From: Margaritifera margaritifera
Taxonomy: Eukaryota > Mollusca > Bivalvia > Unionida > Margaritiferidae
NCBI GenBank assembly: GCA_029931535.1
Contig: JAQPZY010001064.1
Location: 868,001 to 932,000 of the forward strand
Length of the DNA stretch: 64,000 nt
Direction: 5' to 3'
Numbering within the stretch: the first letter of the stretch is position 1; the number at the start of each line of letters is the position of its first letter. This document shows, piece after piece, positions 50,630 to 62,537 of the stretch. Below the pieces are notes generated by a model. It worked only from the letters and a program-made list of their open reading frames with translations, did no database searches and had not been told where the DNA came from. Both the position numbers and the translations under genes were made by a program.

Positions 50630-51090
50630 ATTTTTGTTTTAAATATTTGGCTACGTACTATTAATATTGTTGTTATTGGTAAGATAGTATTTGCTTTGCT
50701 GCTTTTTTTATAGTATTTTCAAAAAAGAAAAAGTGATGTAAGAAAACAACCTTGACCTTGAATTCCACAACATAGCATTGTCCCGTACGTTTCTGACCTG
50801 AAGAAAAGTATTATTTTAGCTCAATCTTTTCTCACATAATATTTAGCCTTTGCTTTATACGAATTGTTTATTTTCTTTAATGTGTGTGCTAAATAAATTA
50901 CGAAAACAGCCAGTATAATGAAGCGGTATTTCCAAGACTACCGCGATGTCCGCCATTATTACTCTATGTCGGTTCACTTACGGTTTCAAACTGCTATTAT
51001 GAAGAAGATAATGCAAGCACGGCAGTTAAAATCTGCAGAAAATATGTTTAAAAAGTGCCTTCGCCGATTCTCTTCTTAAAACACCCATTG

Positions 51091-51198
51091 GTATTTACAT
51101 ATTGATGTCTGAAGTTTCGAGACACATGCTGGTACGTTTTCAGTATTTACATATTGATGTCTGAAGTTTCGAAACACAAGCTGGTACGTTTTCATACT
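51091..51198 (+). repeat. 52-base tandem duplication
   Basis: GTATTTACATATTGATGTC starts at 51091 and again at 51143, each followed by GAAGTTTCG and CTGGTACGTTTTC. Confidence 0.92.
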
Positions 51199-52241
51199 GA
51201 AATGAGAACAAATGATAACTTGCGAAAATCCGGCAGTGATAAGAAATGATAACTTGCGGGGGAAAGTGTTAACTTAATTAGAGGCTTTTCAAGCAATGGA
51301 AGAATATAATTTAGTCAAGATGACGTTGCCTTACACTTTGTGTGTTTTTTCTAAGGAGCAAGGGTATAACGTCATGAGCGTCATATGGAAGGCACAGGTA
51401 ATAGGGTTAGATTTTCATATGGGAAACAAAGGGTTAAACTGTTTTCTCCATCTGGCCAAAAACTTGCATCGTATCTTGTATCTTGTTGAAATAGGTACAA
51501 AAGCACCTTAACACTAAATTGTACACATCTGCATGAGTAAGAGTGGTAAATATGTCAATTCGGCCATATTTTGTTTGTAAGATTTCTTCTGTTCCCTTTC
51601 TATGCTCACACAGAATATAAGCATTGATCGGGGAGAAGAGCCTTTGTCTGAAGTATTTTATTAAAAAACATAACGTGATGATGATGACGAGCAAGGCGAC
51701 AACAGCGGCAACGACAACACAATATCGAAAGCAGCAACAATGCGAATCAGATAAGAAAATAAAATTAGATAACTCTTAGAATTAAAAAGCATACAGAACA
51801 TCTCATTGTTTGCAGAAATTTCCTGATGAATTGCTCATACTTATATGTTTGTTATGATGTTTACTACACACATGTACGACTCTAATTATTTAATTCAGAT
51901 GCCAAGATTCGGATACCGTAGTTAACGCGGAATGAAACTAGGTTGACGTGTATTGTTAATTCGTTTTATGTCTAAGCACACTCATATTAATACAAATGTT
52001 AAATTTCCTAATTTGACTTTTAGATTTTGATTAGAGTCAAATCATAGTTACCTTTGAGTAGATGAAGCCGAGGTGACGATTTATGGAGCTACTCGTGGAC
52101 TAAGAAACGTAGAAAATGATCCAACTCCTTTAGCTAGAATGGAAGAAAATACACGTTTGTATGTCTCTTTGGGCAAAAAAAAGAACAGGACCAAATACGA
52201 CCAATCCCCATGTACCATTATTTAAGGAGGAAACACACAAG

Positions 52242-52242
<1 letters not shown>

Positions 52243-52301
<59 letters not shown>
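52243..52301. repeat. CT then CA microsatellite
   Basis: CT repeat to about 52278 followed by CA repeat. Confidence 0.97.
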
Positions 52302-52302
<1 letters not shown>

Positions 52303-53039
52303 ACCTGGATCCAGATGCATACATGGCGTTCCCTGACAAGTCCACTGGCTATCGAATGAACACTAGTACATCGGCCCAGACGAAAAATTAGCACATATAC
52401 CAAACTCCGTCATCTTTATTGTTCATCGTAGACTCAAGACAAAAGGATGTGACAAAGTAAAATGTACAGCATAATCCAAGCAGATTAATGGGCTGGTATT
52501 TTTCTCTCCTGAACAATGAGACGTTTTGCTCTTTATCGATGTTTTGTGTGACCTGAGAAAAACATAGCGAATTATATCATATCTCTAATTAATTGGAAGA
52601 TCAGATAAATATGATTTACTGATTGAATGCAAACATTTTATGCAGTGATTCAGAGCAGTACCATCAATGTTTTTTCACCTCAGAAAGTTTTACTTTTTGA
52701 TGATAAAATGTAACCTTCAAAATATATCGCAAACGTCATACAAACTTGTATAATCATTGTATACTAATTAATTTCAAACGTTGTTTTTCAAAGTGGAAGT
52801 AACTTTGGAGAAAGTATGTAATACTGTAAAAAAAATTCATTCTATTTTGCAAGATTAGCTGATGATAATGGATAACGTTATTTAACCAGTAGATTAATCG
52901 ATAATCATACAGTGTTTCTTTCTTTTTCCATTCCTTTCTTCCTACTTTGCACGTTAATAGGTCATATCGCGTTTCATTATATTTTTATTTTTACATTTTA
53001 TCATAAGAAAAAAGAATAAGAGCAAAACATTAGAACAAA

Positions 53040-54700
53040 ACAACACACAGACATTTCTATAAGATCTTTTTACACTATCCTTGTATACAGTATAGGTAGA
53101 TTGTTCAGCTAACCACTGCTTCAAATTGAACATATTTAATATTCCTGTTATCTTCTTTAATTAGTTTCCACATTTGATGTATATTTATGTTAATATCTGA
53201 ACCATCATGATCGTAGTAAAGGTGTCTTAAATACTGTTCTTTTTCCAGTCATTTAAAACGGTATGAAAAGATCCAGCAAATACATTATGCTTGAAAAATT
53301 GTCTTTCGGTGTGATCCAAATCTCCCCCCCCCCCAAAAAAAAAAAAAAAAAAAAAAACAACAACAACAACAACAAAACAAACAAACAAAAACCAAAAAAC
53401 TTTCATTAGTTTGCAACGTTTCTTCTATCTTTTCAAAAGTATGTACGATTTTAGATTCATGTCAAATTTTGCCATTCCTATTGTTGATTCGAAAACAGCT
53501 ACATCATAAACTGAACCACTGTTTACTGTTTTTATTCGAACTTTGTTTTCCTTTATTTTTTCTCTATCTTTTCTTAATCTTTGTAGATTGACCTTGTAAA
53601 GTTTGCGAAAACTTTGAGTTGTGCTGCAAATTTAGCTGAATACAAATTTGTATATTTCCTCACATCAAAGTAAAATTGTTTGCTTTTTCATTGCTTTTTT
53701 ATTGCTTTCATTGCATACTCTTTTAACGATATTGATATCAGGATTGATGATGCGTATCTCTGTGTTATCGTCATTAAATGATATTATTTTGGATACATGA
53801 AATCAAGAAATCAAATTTTGTATTCTTTTGTACGTTATTTTGTAATACAATTATATTTGACCACACTTCTATTCCATCCAATCTGGCTGCTTTATGTTAA
53901 ACTCATGAAATATTGATATCACCTCTCTGAAAAAAATGTTGAATTTATAACAATATAACTTTGTGTCATTATTTATATTGATTAAAAAAATTAACTTTCT
54001 TTTGTTTTATGTTGATTAAAAAAAATCAATAGCTCGATAGCATTGGCCGAAGGTACATTTTTCAGTGTTTCAGAAATCCGATGACGAAGTATGGACAAAG
54101 TCTGGTAGCCGTGCTTTTAAGAGAGTAGGTTTCTTAAACACTCTACCATCGGATTCTTTTAATACATTTGACAAGCGTTTCAGAACCGGCCACATATATG
54201 TACTTACTTTTGACATTTCCCCTCCCACTCCAGATTAAAATAATTTATAAACTATTCTTAAAAGCAAACAGAAAGCCTTTTAAAAGTCTTCAAAAACACA
54301 ATAAATCCCTATAATATTGCTGATATTTATATTTATAAGAATAGAGAGTATTTATATTGCATTAACAGTTTCCAGCCCTTTCTTAAATCCAAATTGAGAA
54401 TCACTAATTCTATCTTATATATTAATCAATTCATTAATCTTTGATTAAAAATGTCTGGGAAAAAATCTTTGAAACACAACTCATTAGGGTAACACCTCGA
54501 TAATATCTGGATTCAGAATTATAACACCTTTAAATATTGGAACAATCATTCCCTCACTTGAAAACGTATGAAAATAACTAATATCAAGTATTGCATTACA
54601 ATTTTTCCTTCAAATAGGACAAAGTATATCTTGTCTGACAATAAAGAGCTCATTAATCATCTCATCATTACGGCCTGTCTTATTTCATTTATACTTGCTA
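53040..54700 (-). pseudogene. Decayed non-LTR retrotransposon, RT and C-terminal remnants
   Basis: On the minus strand, starting at higher coordinates: YRGVTLMSCVSKIF near 54480 fits the finger motif N-Y-R-G-I-T-L-L-S of many non-LTR reverse transcriptases; QFGFKKG near 54400 fits Q-F-G-F-R-K-G; a degraded motif A (DFKKAF-like) follows near 54280. Near 53100-53220 RHLYYDHDGSD and KQWLAEQSTYTVYKD look like the C-terminal end of such an ORF2. Frames are broken repeatedly. Order of motifs supports one element in this orientation. Confidence 0.6.
53324..53393. repeat. Poly-C, poly-A and (CAA)n low-complexity stretch
   Basis: C run, A run of over 20 bases, then CAA and CAAA units, within the decayed LINE region. 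Confidence 0.9.
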
Positions 54701-55358
54701 ATAGTAATTCAGCAACCCCCCCCCCCCAAATAAAAACAAAAAATAAATAAATAAATCTGGTTTGACACAAATCTGCGTACTTATTCGGCTACTACGTCTG
54801 GGGCTTCTATGCTGAGAGGGCGTGGTCACATTCCACTTCAAACAGAAGACTGGAGTGTAAAAACTAAGGTAGCTACGTAGCTTTTGAAAATTATCTTTGC
54901 TTTATCAGCATTTAAGAAATAAAATACGGATGTAAAAAAAAAATCAGTAGACGTGGCACATACAATTAATATATCTCTCATTTTCATGACATTTTTCTGT
55001 AAATTATTCCACTAGATTGCAATAATTTCAAACACCAGACACATTTTGAAAACCAATTTCAGCAACAGAGGCAGGAATTCGACAGAAATGGTCAGTTTAA
55101 CAATGTAAATTTGTATTACGAATAAACCAGAACTTTGGCATTATCCATCCGTATATCCACAGCTGACGAAAACTCTGCATAATGCAAAAGAAAAAAAAAT
55201 GCATACATAGTCGCACAAAGCCAGGGATATCGCATCTGATGTGCAATGTATGATTGTGTCCCTCAGTGGCAGATTCACCTTGGGTACCCGATGTGGTTTC
55301 ATCCATCTTATTTTTGCAAGACAAACATTTTGGGATTTCCACACCTATACTAAGAAGT
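54701..55358. other. Right-only DNA, no gene recognised
   Basis: C run near 54717 and A-rich stretches. Two short overlapping minus-strand frames at 55097-55344 have no recognised domain. Confidence 0.45.
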
Positions 55359-55573
55359 GAAATATAGTGAAATATGTACGAGTCATTATTGTACCCGTTG
55401 GGTATATTCTGTGGGAAATATTGGAAGGAATGTTAAAAGGTATGAAAAGTGGGTAAAACAAAAGAAATAAAAACATATATTTTGTGTCACCTATCTACTG
55501 TCGCTCGAAGTTAAAACGATCTACGTTCATGTATATGATCTATCATTGGGCGACGTAGCATAATGGTTCTATC
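55359..55573. repeat. Direct repeat copy 1 at outer-arm edge
   Basis: Sequence from GAAATATGTACGAGTC to GCATAATGGTTC is repeated at 55880-56091. The left outer arm has one copy only (about 5800-6000). Confidence 0.9.
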
Positions 55574-55750
55574 TATCTCCCATTTCGATGGTTAGCCAGC
55601 GGTACACAAAAGCAAACAATCTGATAGATTATAGTACATATAGTACAAGAAGAAGTGATTAAGGCAAACTAAAAGTGGTAGGCAGAAGAAGTCCAACAGA
55701 AGGAAGAGGAACAGCGCTGGATTAATGGATGGGTAACAGCTGGATGTATC

Positions 55751-55756
<6 letters not shown>

Positions 55757-55820
<64 letters not shown>
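55757..55820. repeat. TA microsatellite
   Basis: Partner of 6070-6149. Confidence 0.96.
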
Positions 55821-55823
<3 letters not shown>

Positions 55824-56247
55824 GGACAAATCGTACCTGTAGGCGACAGCATATAATTTGGTACCTTTGGGCGACATCTTTGCATAGTGAAATATGTACG
55901 AGTCATTATTGTACCCGTTGGGTATATTCTGTGGGAAATATTGGATGGAATGTTAAAAGGTATGAAAAGTGGGTAAAACAAAAGAAATGAAAAACATATA
56001 TTTTGTGTCACCTATTTACTGTCGCTCGAAGTTAAAACGATCTACGTTCATGTATATGATCTATCATTGGGCGACGTAGCATAATGGTTCATGTGGATGT
56101 GCAGCCAAGAGGTATTTTTATATATGACGTTCAAAGGTAATAATATGTCACCCAATGGTATCATATACAGTGAAAATAAAGTGGTTACATAAGCGGGGTG
56201 GTCTCAATATCGGGGTTCCGCATTCGGAATCCATCAGGTAAGGGGAA

Positions 56248-56355
56248 TGTATGTATGTATGCATGTATGTATGTATGTATGTATGTATGTATGTATGTAT
56301 GTATGTATGTATTTATGTAGGTCGGTAGGTAGGTAGTTAGGTAGGTAGGTATGTA
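56248..56355. repeat. GTAT/GTAG microsatellite
   Basis: Reverse-complement partner of the 5541-5644 tract. Confidence 0.95.
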
Positions 56356-58923
56356 TGTACAGATATATTGATAAATAATTTCATCGGAGACAAAGAAGAC
56401 ATACACAAAGTTATAATTATATATTATTCAATATTTTGGAGACCCGGGTGCGTGACAGATTTTGCCCTCTCGTCCCGCACCCCAAGTTCAAAGATTAAAC
56501 ATACTATTTAAGGTATTTCAATAGAAGGTGGCTCCGTCCTCATACTCATTACAATGTCGTAGACAGTGAAAAAATTTCTAAATTAAAAAAAAATTGGTAT
56601 TTAAAACACTTTTCTCCGATGTTTGTTTTTTTTTCGGGGCCCTCTGAGTCGTGGGGGCCCGATGCAGAGCACTCACTGCACCCCTCCCCCATTTGCATTA
56701 ACACTTTAGTTCACAATTATTCCAACCGCTTTACTGCATAATGACGCCTTTTGACGCTTTTCATGACAAATCCGATTAAGATACCCAGTACTGCCAAAAT
56801 AAGTCTTTGTACCCATAACTATCACTTATATGGCTGAGAGAATGAATCTAGAAAATAAATATTAAATTAGTTTAATCGCAGGATTAGAGCAACTAGGCAG
56901 TTCAATCAACACTCATCCGTTCTATGTAACAGCGTGTCCGCCATTTGTAAATATGTGCTCTGCATCCTGCGGTTGCGACGCGAAGTCATTTGAAATTGTG
57001 AATAGTACAGTTGAAAGATTTTTGATAATATACACGGGAATATACCATTCTTTGAACTAGTCCAGTTAATTGTTATTAAGGTTTTACCAAAATAGAGGAA
57101 GATAAGAGCAAACTTTGAAATTTGGAACGAGGCTTTATGATAGAAATACCTTATCGACATGTGTTCACTGCTTAAGTTTATATCCGTCATTTCATCAAAA
57201 AGATATGACCAAGAATCACTGTTTTCCCCAAGAATATGGATTTTTTATATTTATAAAATCTTTACTTGGTAATTGTAATACTTATCAGCACGAAAAATAC
57301 ACAATGGAAGTCATCGAATATTCGTCTATTTTTAGAAACAAGGAAAAACGTTAATCACACGGCACGGAAAATTCTGCTCAGCTCCGCTAATCGATAGTGG
57401 TAACATTTAGGATTTTTCCTTTGTTAGAATACTTTTAAATTTTTATTTAATGTCACATATCATTTTTAAATCAATTTAGTTCATAATTTGTTGAATTTTC
57501 ACAAGAAGTATATGCACGATAGTGAGTCCCTCAATGAGTGAATCAAGCACTTCACATTTCGAAAACCATTAAAATCATTAAATATACTAAATGTTAGGCA
57601 TCAATACTGATTTCATTCTTTATTGCATCCCTCCCCCCCCCCTCCCCGTTTTCAAAGATCTGCTAAAACTTGTTTTTAATCAGTAGAAATATTTAATTAC
57701 TGCTCACAAGAACACATTTCAAGTTGCTTCTGCATTGATAATAAGAGGGTAGGATGGTTGCCAGGTTTTAAAATTTTGAAAATTCGACTACCTTTTCGGC
57801 ATAGCAAATTCACTGACGGATAAAACTAAGCTAACATTGTAATTTTTTAAATTAGTAAGGGATACTGAGAAGAAATAAATTAATTTGATATTGGTCTCTG
57901 AATAACTTATTCAACAACAACAATGATCATACTACAAGGATTTAAAAATATAGTGAGGTATATATGACACTTTATCATTTAACTTTCAGTTTCATGATTT
58001 TGCTTAACAGAAATATAGTACATACAAAATAATACATACAAGTAATTTTAAGCAATCCAATTAGGAAAGCTTAAGAATTGAAAAAGACACTTGACTTGTC
58101 TGTGCAATCAAGAGATGTCATTTCTGCAGCAGGTAAAACATAATTTGGTCAGTGAATCTAAATTTTAGTGAAAGGTGAAAAATTAAAGTAATGAATTTAT
58201 ATCTGTCACAGATGCTTCAGTGCACATACTAACAAGGTAACCATTTTTAAATCGTTTGAGGCAAATAAAATAATTTATCCGTTTATTATTTGGCTTCATT
58301 TTATAAAGTTATTATTAGTGAATATTTTTTTCATATTACATGTATCATTATTTCTGTCATATTTATTCAAGCTTTACTTCACATAATTTCCAATAATCCT
58401 TACCTTTATACCTGTCGACTGTGAAATATAATCATGGTAGGGTTCTTCAAAATATGCCCATTTTCTTAGAATCCGATACTCTCTTTCAATTTAATTATTA
58501 TCTGTAAGTAAGGAATAATTATTATGTTGTTTATTATGATTATTAAGTACTTCCTTAGGAGGCTGCACAGGTATTTTCAAAATCTTCGTTCCTCCAACCA
58601 TTTTCCCTCCGTGTTGCAATTGCGTCCATCCATCAAGCCTTCTTCTCCAACATTATCGTGCAGAATCACAAAAAAACTTGATACTATATTTTCCCATTCT
58701 CTGCTATAGTACAGATAACATTCATACGACAATTGTTTTTAAAACCCTTGAAAAAGTTTCCTCCTTCCCTTCCAGTTTGTATCCCCTTCATTTAATTGGT
58801 CACTCGTGCCAACTTGACGGCAAAGTTACATTAGAAACTGTTATGATTGAATCTAAATGCAGACTTTTTCATGATTCCTTTTGGAAAAGGCTTAGTTACA
58901 CATGCATAATTGCTATAAGTTAC

Positions 58924-58926
<3 letters not shown>

Positions 58927-59001
<75 letters not shown>
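58927..59001. repeat. TA microsatellite, expanded in right arm only
   Basis: The left partner near 2910-2920 has only a few TA units. Confidence 0.95.
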
Positions 59002-59007
<6 letters not shown>

Positions 59008-59825
59008 CAGAGGTGGGTGGTCCCTGGATCCAGCAGGAGAAAACGTGCTAATATGAAGTGAAACTACATAGAAAATCTTCATTATCTTTATGAAACATAT
59101 TAGAGAGTTTTAATTTGTCGCCTACTGGGAATATAGCTAAGAAAGCAAGCCCCAAATTACGGTACACTCCCCCCCCCTCTATCTCTCTCTCCCTCTCATG
59201 CACACACCTATGATGTTTACCTTCAGTATGATTCAATTGAGACGAGTGTAAATATGAAATTTTCGTATTATATGTGACTCGGAGAATGACCCTTTTTAAT
59301 ATGATGGTATTTTTCTTATTCTTACGAGTATTTTCTAACGTAAACATAGGAAATATTCAATAATTTACAATTTTTCCACGTATAACAAGACTTCCAATCG
59401 ACGCAAATAATCTGTGAAGTGAAAACAGGTCTTAGGGTGGAATTAAATCTAAAAACTTTGTTAGATAATCTTTCAACCGGGATAGAATCAAAACAGGAAA
59501 TCATTAATCATGAACTGTGAAACTGAGCTCATAAATATGCTGTAGACGGTTATTAAATACATTAGATTTTAATAAATTTTACAATCTGAAATCTTTTTCA
59601 TCTTTATCTATGTAAAACATGTTCGAGACTTATAATTTGTCCTCTTTTTCATGCACATACCTATGTTTACCTTCAGTATGATTAATCTGAGAACTTTCTC
59701 TAATTGGGGAATTTCCGGCGGTATCCCCCAGGGCTTACTATTTCTAATTGGTCTTGGCTTGCTACTCGGACAGCCAGGGGCGCTGCACAGCGTGCTGGCT
59801 AAATCGCACCCACCCTTAGCGCATA

Positions 59826-59921
<96 letters not shown>
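59826..59921. repeat. TA microsatellite, right arm only
   Basis: About 48 TA units between CGCATAG and CGAAGGTTGATCGG. The left partner near 2097-2115 has no tract. Confidence 0.96.
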
Positions 59922-59924
<3 letters not shown>

Positions 59925-59998
59925 AGGTTGATCGGTAAAAAAGGTGCTGTTTTACATAATTTAAATTTGGTTTTTCTTCTTTTCTTAGGATAAACATT

Positions 59999-60587
59999 GC
60001 CATTTACTGATTTACGATTCTTTGCCCACAATGAACAAAAGAAAAATTGGATATTTGGTGATAGCTCATATCTTTTCAGATAAAAGTGGATAACCCAAAA
60101 AAATAGCTGGAAAAAGGTGATATGAGACTTTAGCACCTTCTTCTAGAGCAAGGGAAATATTTTTGAGATTGGTCAAAGATGCTTAAATCCAATATCACCT
60201 TTTTACCTGAAATAATGTGCTCTTCTCGGCTAGACGTAAAGAGGTTATAATGAGGGTCATTGTTCTGATATTGAAATGAATGGTTTAAATATCACATTAT
60301 AATGCCACATTAGGAACAATAGCACCAGAAAAGACGCATGAATAGTTTGGTTACGTATTAGAATCCACATTCCTCTCTTTTTAATGCACTGACACAGTTA
60401 GTTGGAAAAAAAACAGACATTTTTTTGTGTTTTAAGAAGTTACAAATCCATAGCTCTTAGGTAAGTGTGATAAATTTAAGAATAATCAAGTACTAAAAAG
60501 ATATACATGACTTCTGAGATTTTGTTCTAGTCTTGCGTGTTTGTACATATTGTGATTTTAACCGTTGTTAAATAACTTTGACATAGG
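59999..60587. other. Unique DNA between outer arm and third copy
   Basis: No gene or repeat family recognised. Not similar to the 1-2021 flank. Confidence 0.5.
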
Positions 60588-61128
60588 TATGATGTTTTCT
60601 TCACTTTTTATATTTTTTTTTATTTTTGCAAATTGCCATAACTTTACGACAAATATATAAGTATATGAAATTCACATAAAACATTATTACTCTGCGCATG
60701 TATTTTTGTCCTTGCTGTTGTCATTGCTTATTTTGCCATGTAATACACTCTTTTTCATCAACATTTCCCTCTCCATATATACTTTTCATAATTTAAATGT
60801 GCATTCCCGCGAAATCCTTTCGGACCCCCCTCCCCACCTTCCACCCCAAAAAAACAACAAACAAAAACAAACAAGATCAAATATACCCATGTATGCGAGT
60901 AAAAACTCTTTAAATACATAATAAGACATATATTTTAAAAATAGCCTCTGCTGCATTTGTTGCCTCAAAATACTCTTTTTAAGAAGCGTGTCTTCTTGTT
61001 TTTCCTACAGCCCTTGTAATCAACGGGTTTTTATATTCATTACTCGACCTCGAATTATGTTTGCTTGATTTACGATCTTATAATCACATTCACATTCCAG
61101 CTAGAACACTTGAAATCCTAAAATCTAG

Positions 61129-61388
61129 GGCTTAAAACACTCATTATAATAATACAATTTCAAATATAAAATGTTATTTCGATAACTACCATACCAAAAT
61201 AAAACCTTTTTTGTGTGAGAGGAAAATAAGATGATGGATTTTCTACCATCGTGCCAGTAAAATACTAAAGAGAAATATTGTAAAAATGGTAAAGGTCTGG
61301 TACTGGACACTAAGTTGACCTTATTTATGGACTGCGTTAACACATTTTCTTCCTCCATGTACTTGAAATGCACTATGCTGAGTTCAAT
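61129..61388. mobile_element. 260-base insertion in third copy
   Basis: Interrupts the arm sequence exactly at the poly-G run (AAATCTAGGG ... GGGGGGGCGG). Absent from both other copies. No terminal repeats clear enough to classify it. Confidence 0.6.
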
Positions 61389-61962
61389 GGGGGGGGGGGC
61401 GGTTATTGGATATGTTTTATTATATGCTTTCCGCCTGGTTAATATTCAAAAGGCCATTTATCCAATAAGGTAGTTTTAAAATTTTGATAGAATTGCCAAA
61501 GGTTAATAAGACTGACCTGGAATCCAATACTATCTTTGCATCTCAGGGTGTTCAGAAAAATATCAAAGCTTACCGAGACAAGAAACGTATGTACGAAGAA
61601 CAATTCTAACTTACCAAAAGGCCTATATTAAGGATGTGCACTTTTGCATGATTATTTCATTATTACGATCTCAATATGTTGTCACTCGTTACCTCAGTGT
61701 GTCATAGCGCTATTTAACCTGGGTGACCTGGGGCATTATATCATATAATGGAAATACAAAGAAGTTGCCAACAAAATCAGTGGCAAGCTTGAAGCATTAA
61801 TATATGAACCAGTGAAGATGATCTGCATATAAATTGTATGGTCGTTCGGTGTTTTCTATTCGTGCTAACATCTGTATATTACAAGAGAAACAGAAAGGCG
61901 GTATGAATGAGTAGTTTGCGGATGTGGTTGTCATAATGTATTGCTTTTTAATATTCCCAACC

Positions 61963-62148
61963 TAGGAGTGCCGCAGTAGCTCAGTTGGTAGTGTGTCGGA
62001 CTTGTAATTCAGGGGTTGCGGGTAAGATACTCGCGCAGGCCAGCCATTGTCGGGGTAAGGCACTTAGCTCCCATTTCCTCTGCATGATAGAGCACAAAAC
62101 GCGTTCAAAGTGCCGTCAATTACCTAGCAACCAACAACAACAACCAAT
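61963..62148 (+). mobile_element. tRNA-derived SINE (family B), third copy
   Basis: Same element and position as 36293-36478. Confidence 0.75.
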
Positions 62149-62322
62149 TATCCGACAATTTTAATAGCTGGTCACACTGGGAATATGTTGATTTCCTTGG
62201 GTAAATCATTTATTGAGTCCTGGATTTTGAAATACATAGAGGCTAAAACACAGTTAGTTAAGTGCTTAGAATCCTGATAATAAACTAATCCTGGAAAATT
62301 TACTAAATACAAAAATAGTCAC

Positions 62323-62406
62323 CTTTCTGGCATTCCACACACAGTGTACGCCATCCGATACCTTACGATGAGTTTGAACATCTAGCAGGATTTTACCATT
62401 GTATTT
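62323..62406 (-). CDS. Candidate short exon, BRICHOS-core-like, third copy
   Basis: 84 bases, same length and nearly same sequence as 26642-26725; splice signals CAG and GTGACT kept. Confidence 0.3.
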
Positions 62407-62438
62407 CTGCCGGATTTTGTTAAAAATGCATACATTAA

Positions 62439-62537
62439 TCAGTGTCTAGTATTTGTCTTCAAATTTGTATCTTGAGAAGAGCACACACATTTTTGCAACA
62501 ACAACAAAAGAATAGTAAGAATGGCAGATGCTAACAT
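62439..62537 (-). CDS. Candidate signal-peptide reading frame, third copy
   Basis: Starts MLASAILTILLLLLQKCVC as in the left arm and closes at the same TGA. Confidence 0.25.
   Translation of the reverse strand: MLASAILTILLLLLQKCVCSSQDTNLKTNTRH

Larger units (their letters stand above)
50630..53039. other. Right-only intergenic DNA
   Basis: Holds the 52-base tandem duplication at 51091 and the CT/CA tract at 52243. No gene recognised. Confidence 0.5.
55574..59998 (-). repeat. Outer inverted repeat, right arm
   Basis: Reverse-complement partner of 2022-6315. Contains the second copy of the direct repeat (55880-56091) and three TA tracts. The match ends near 59998, at GGCAATGTTTATCC on the minus strand. 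Confidence 0.9.
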
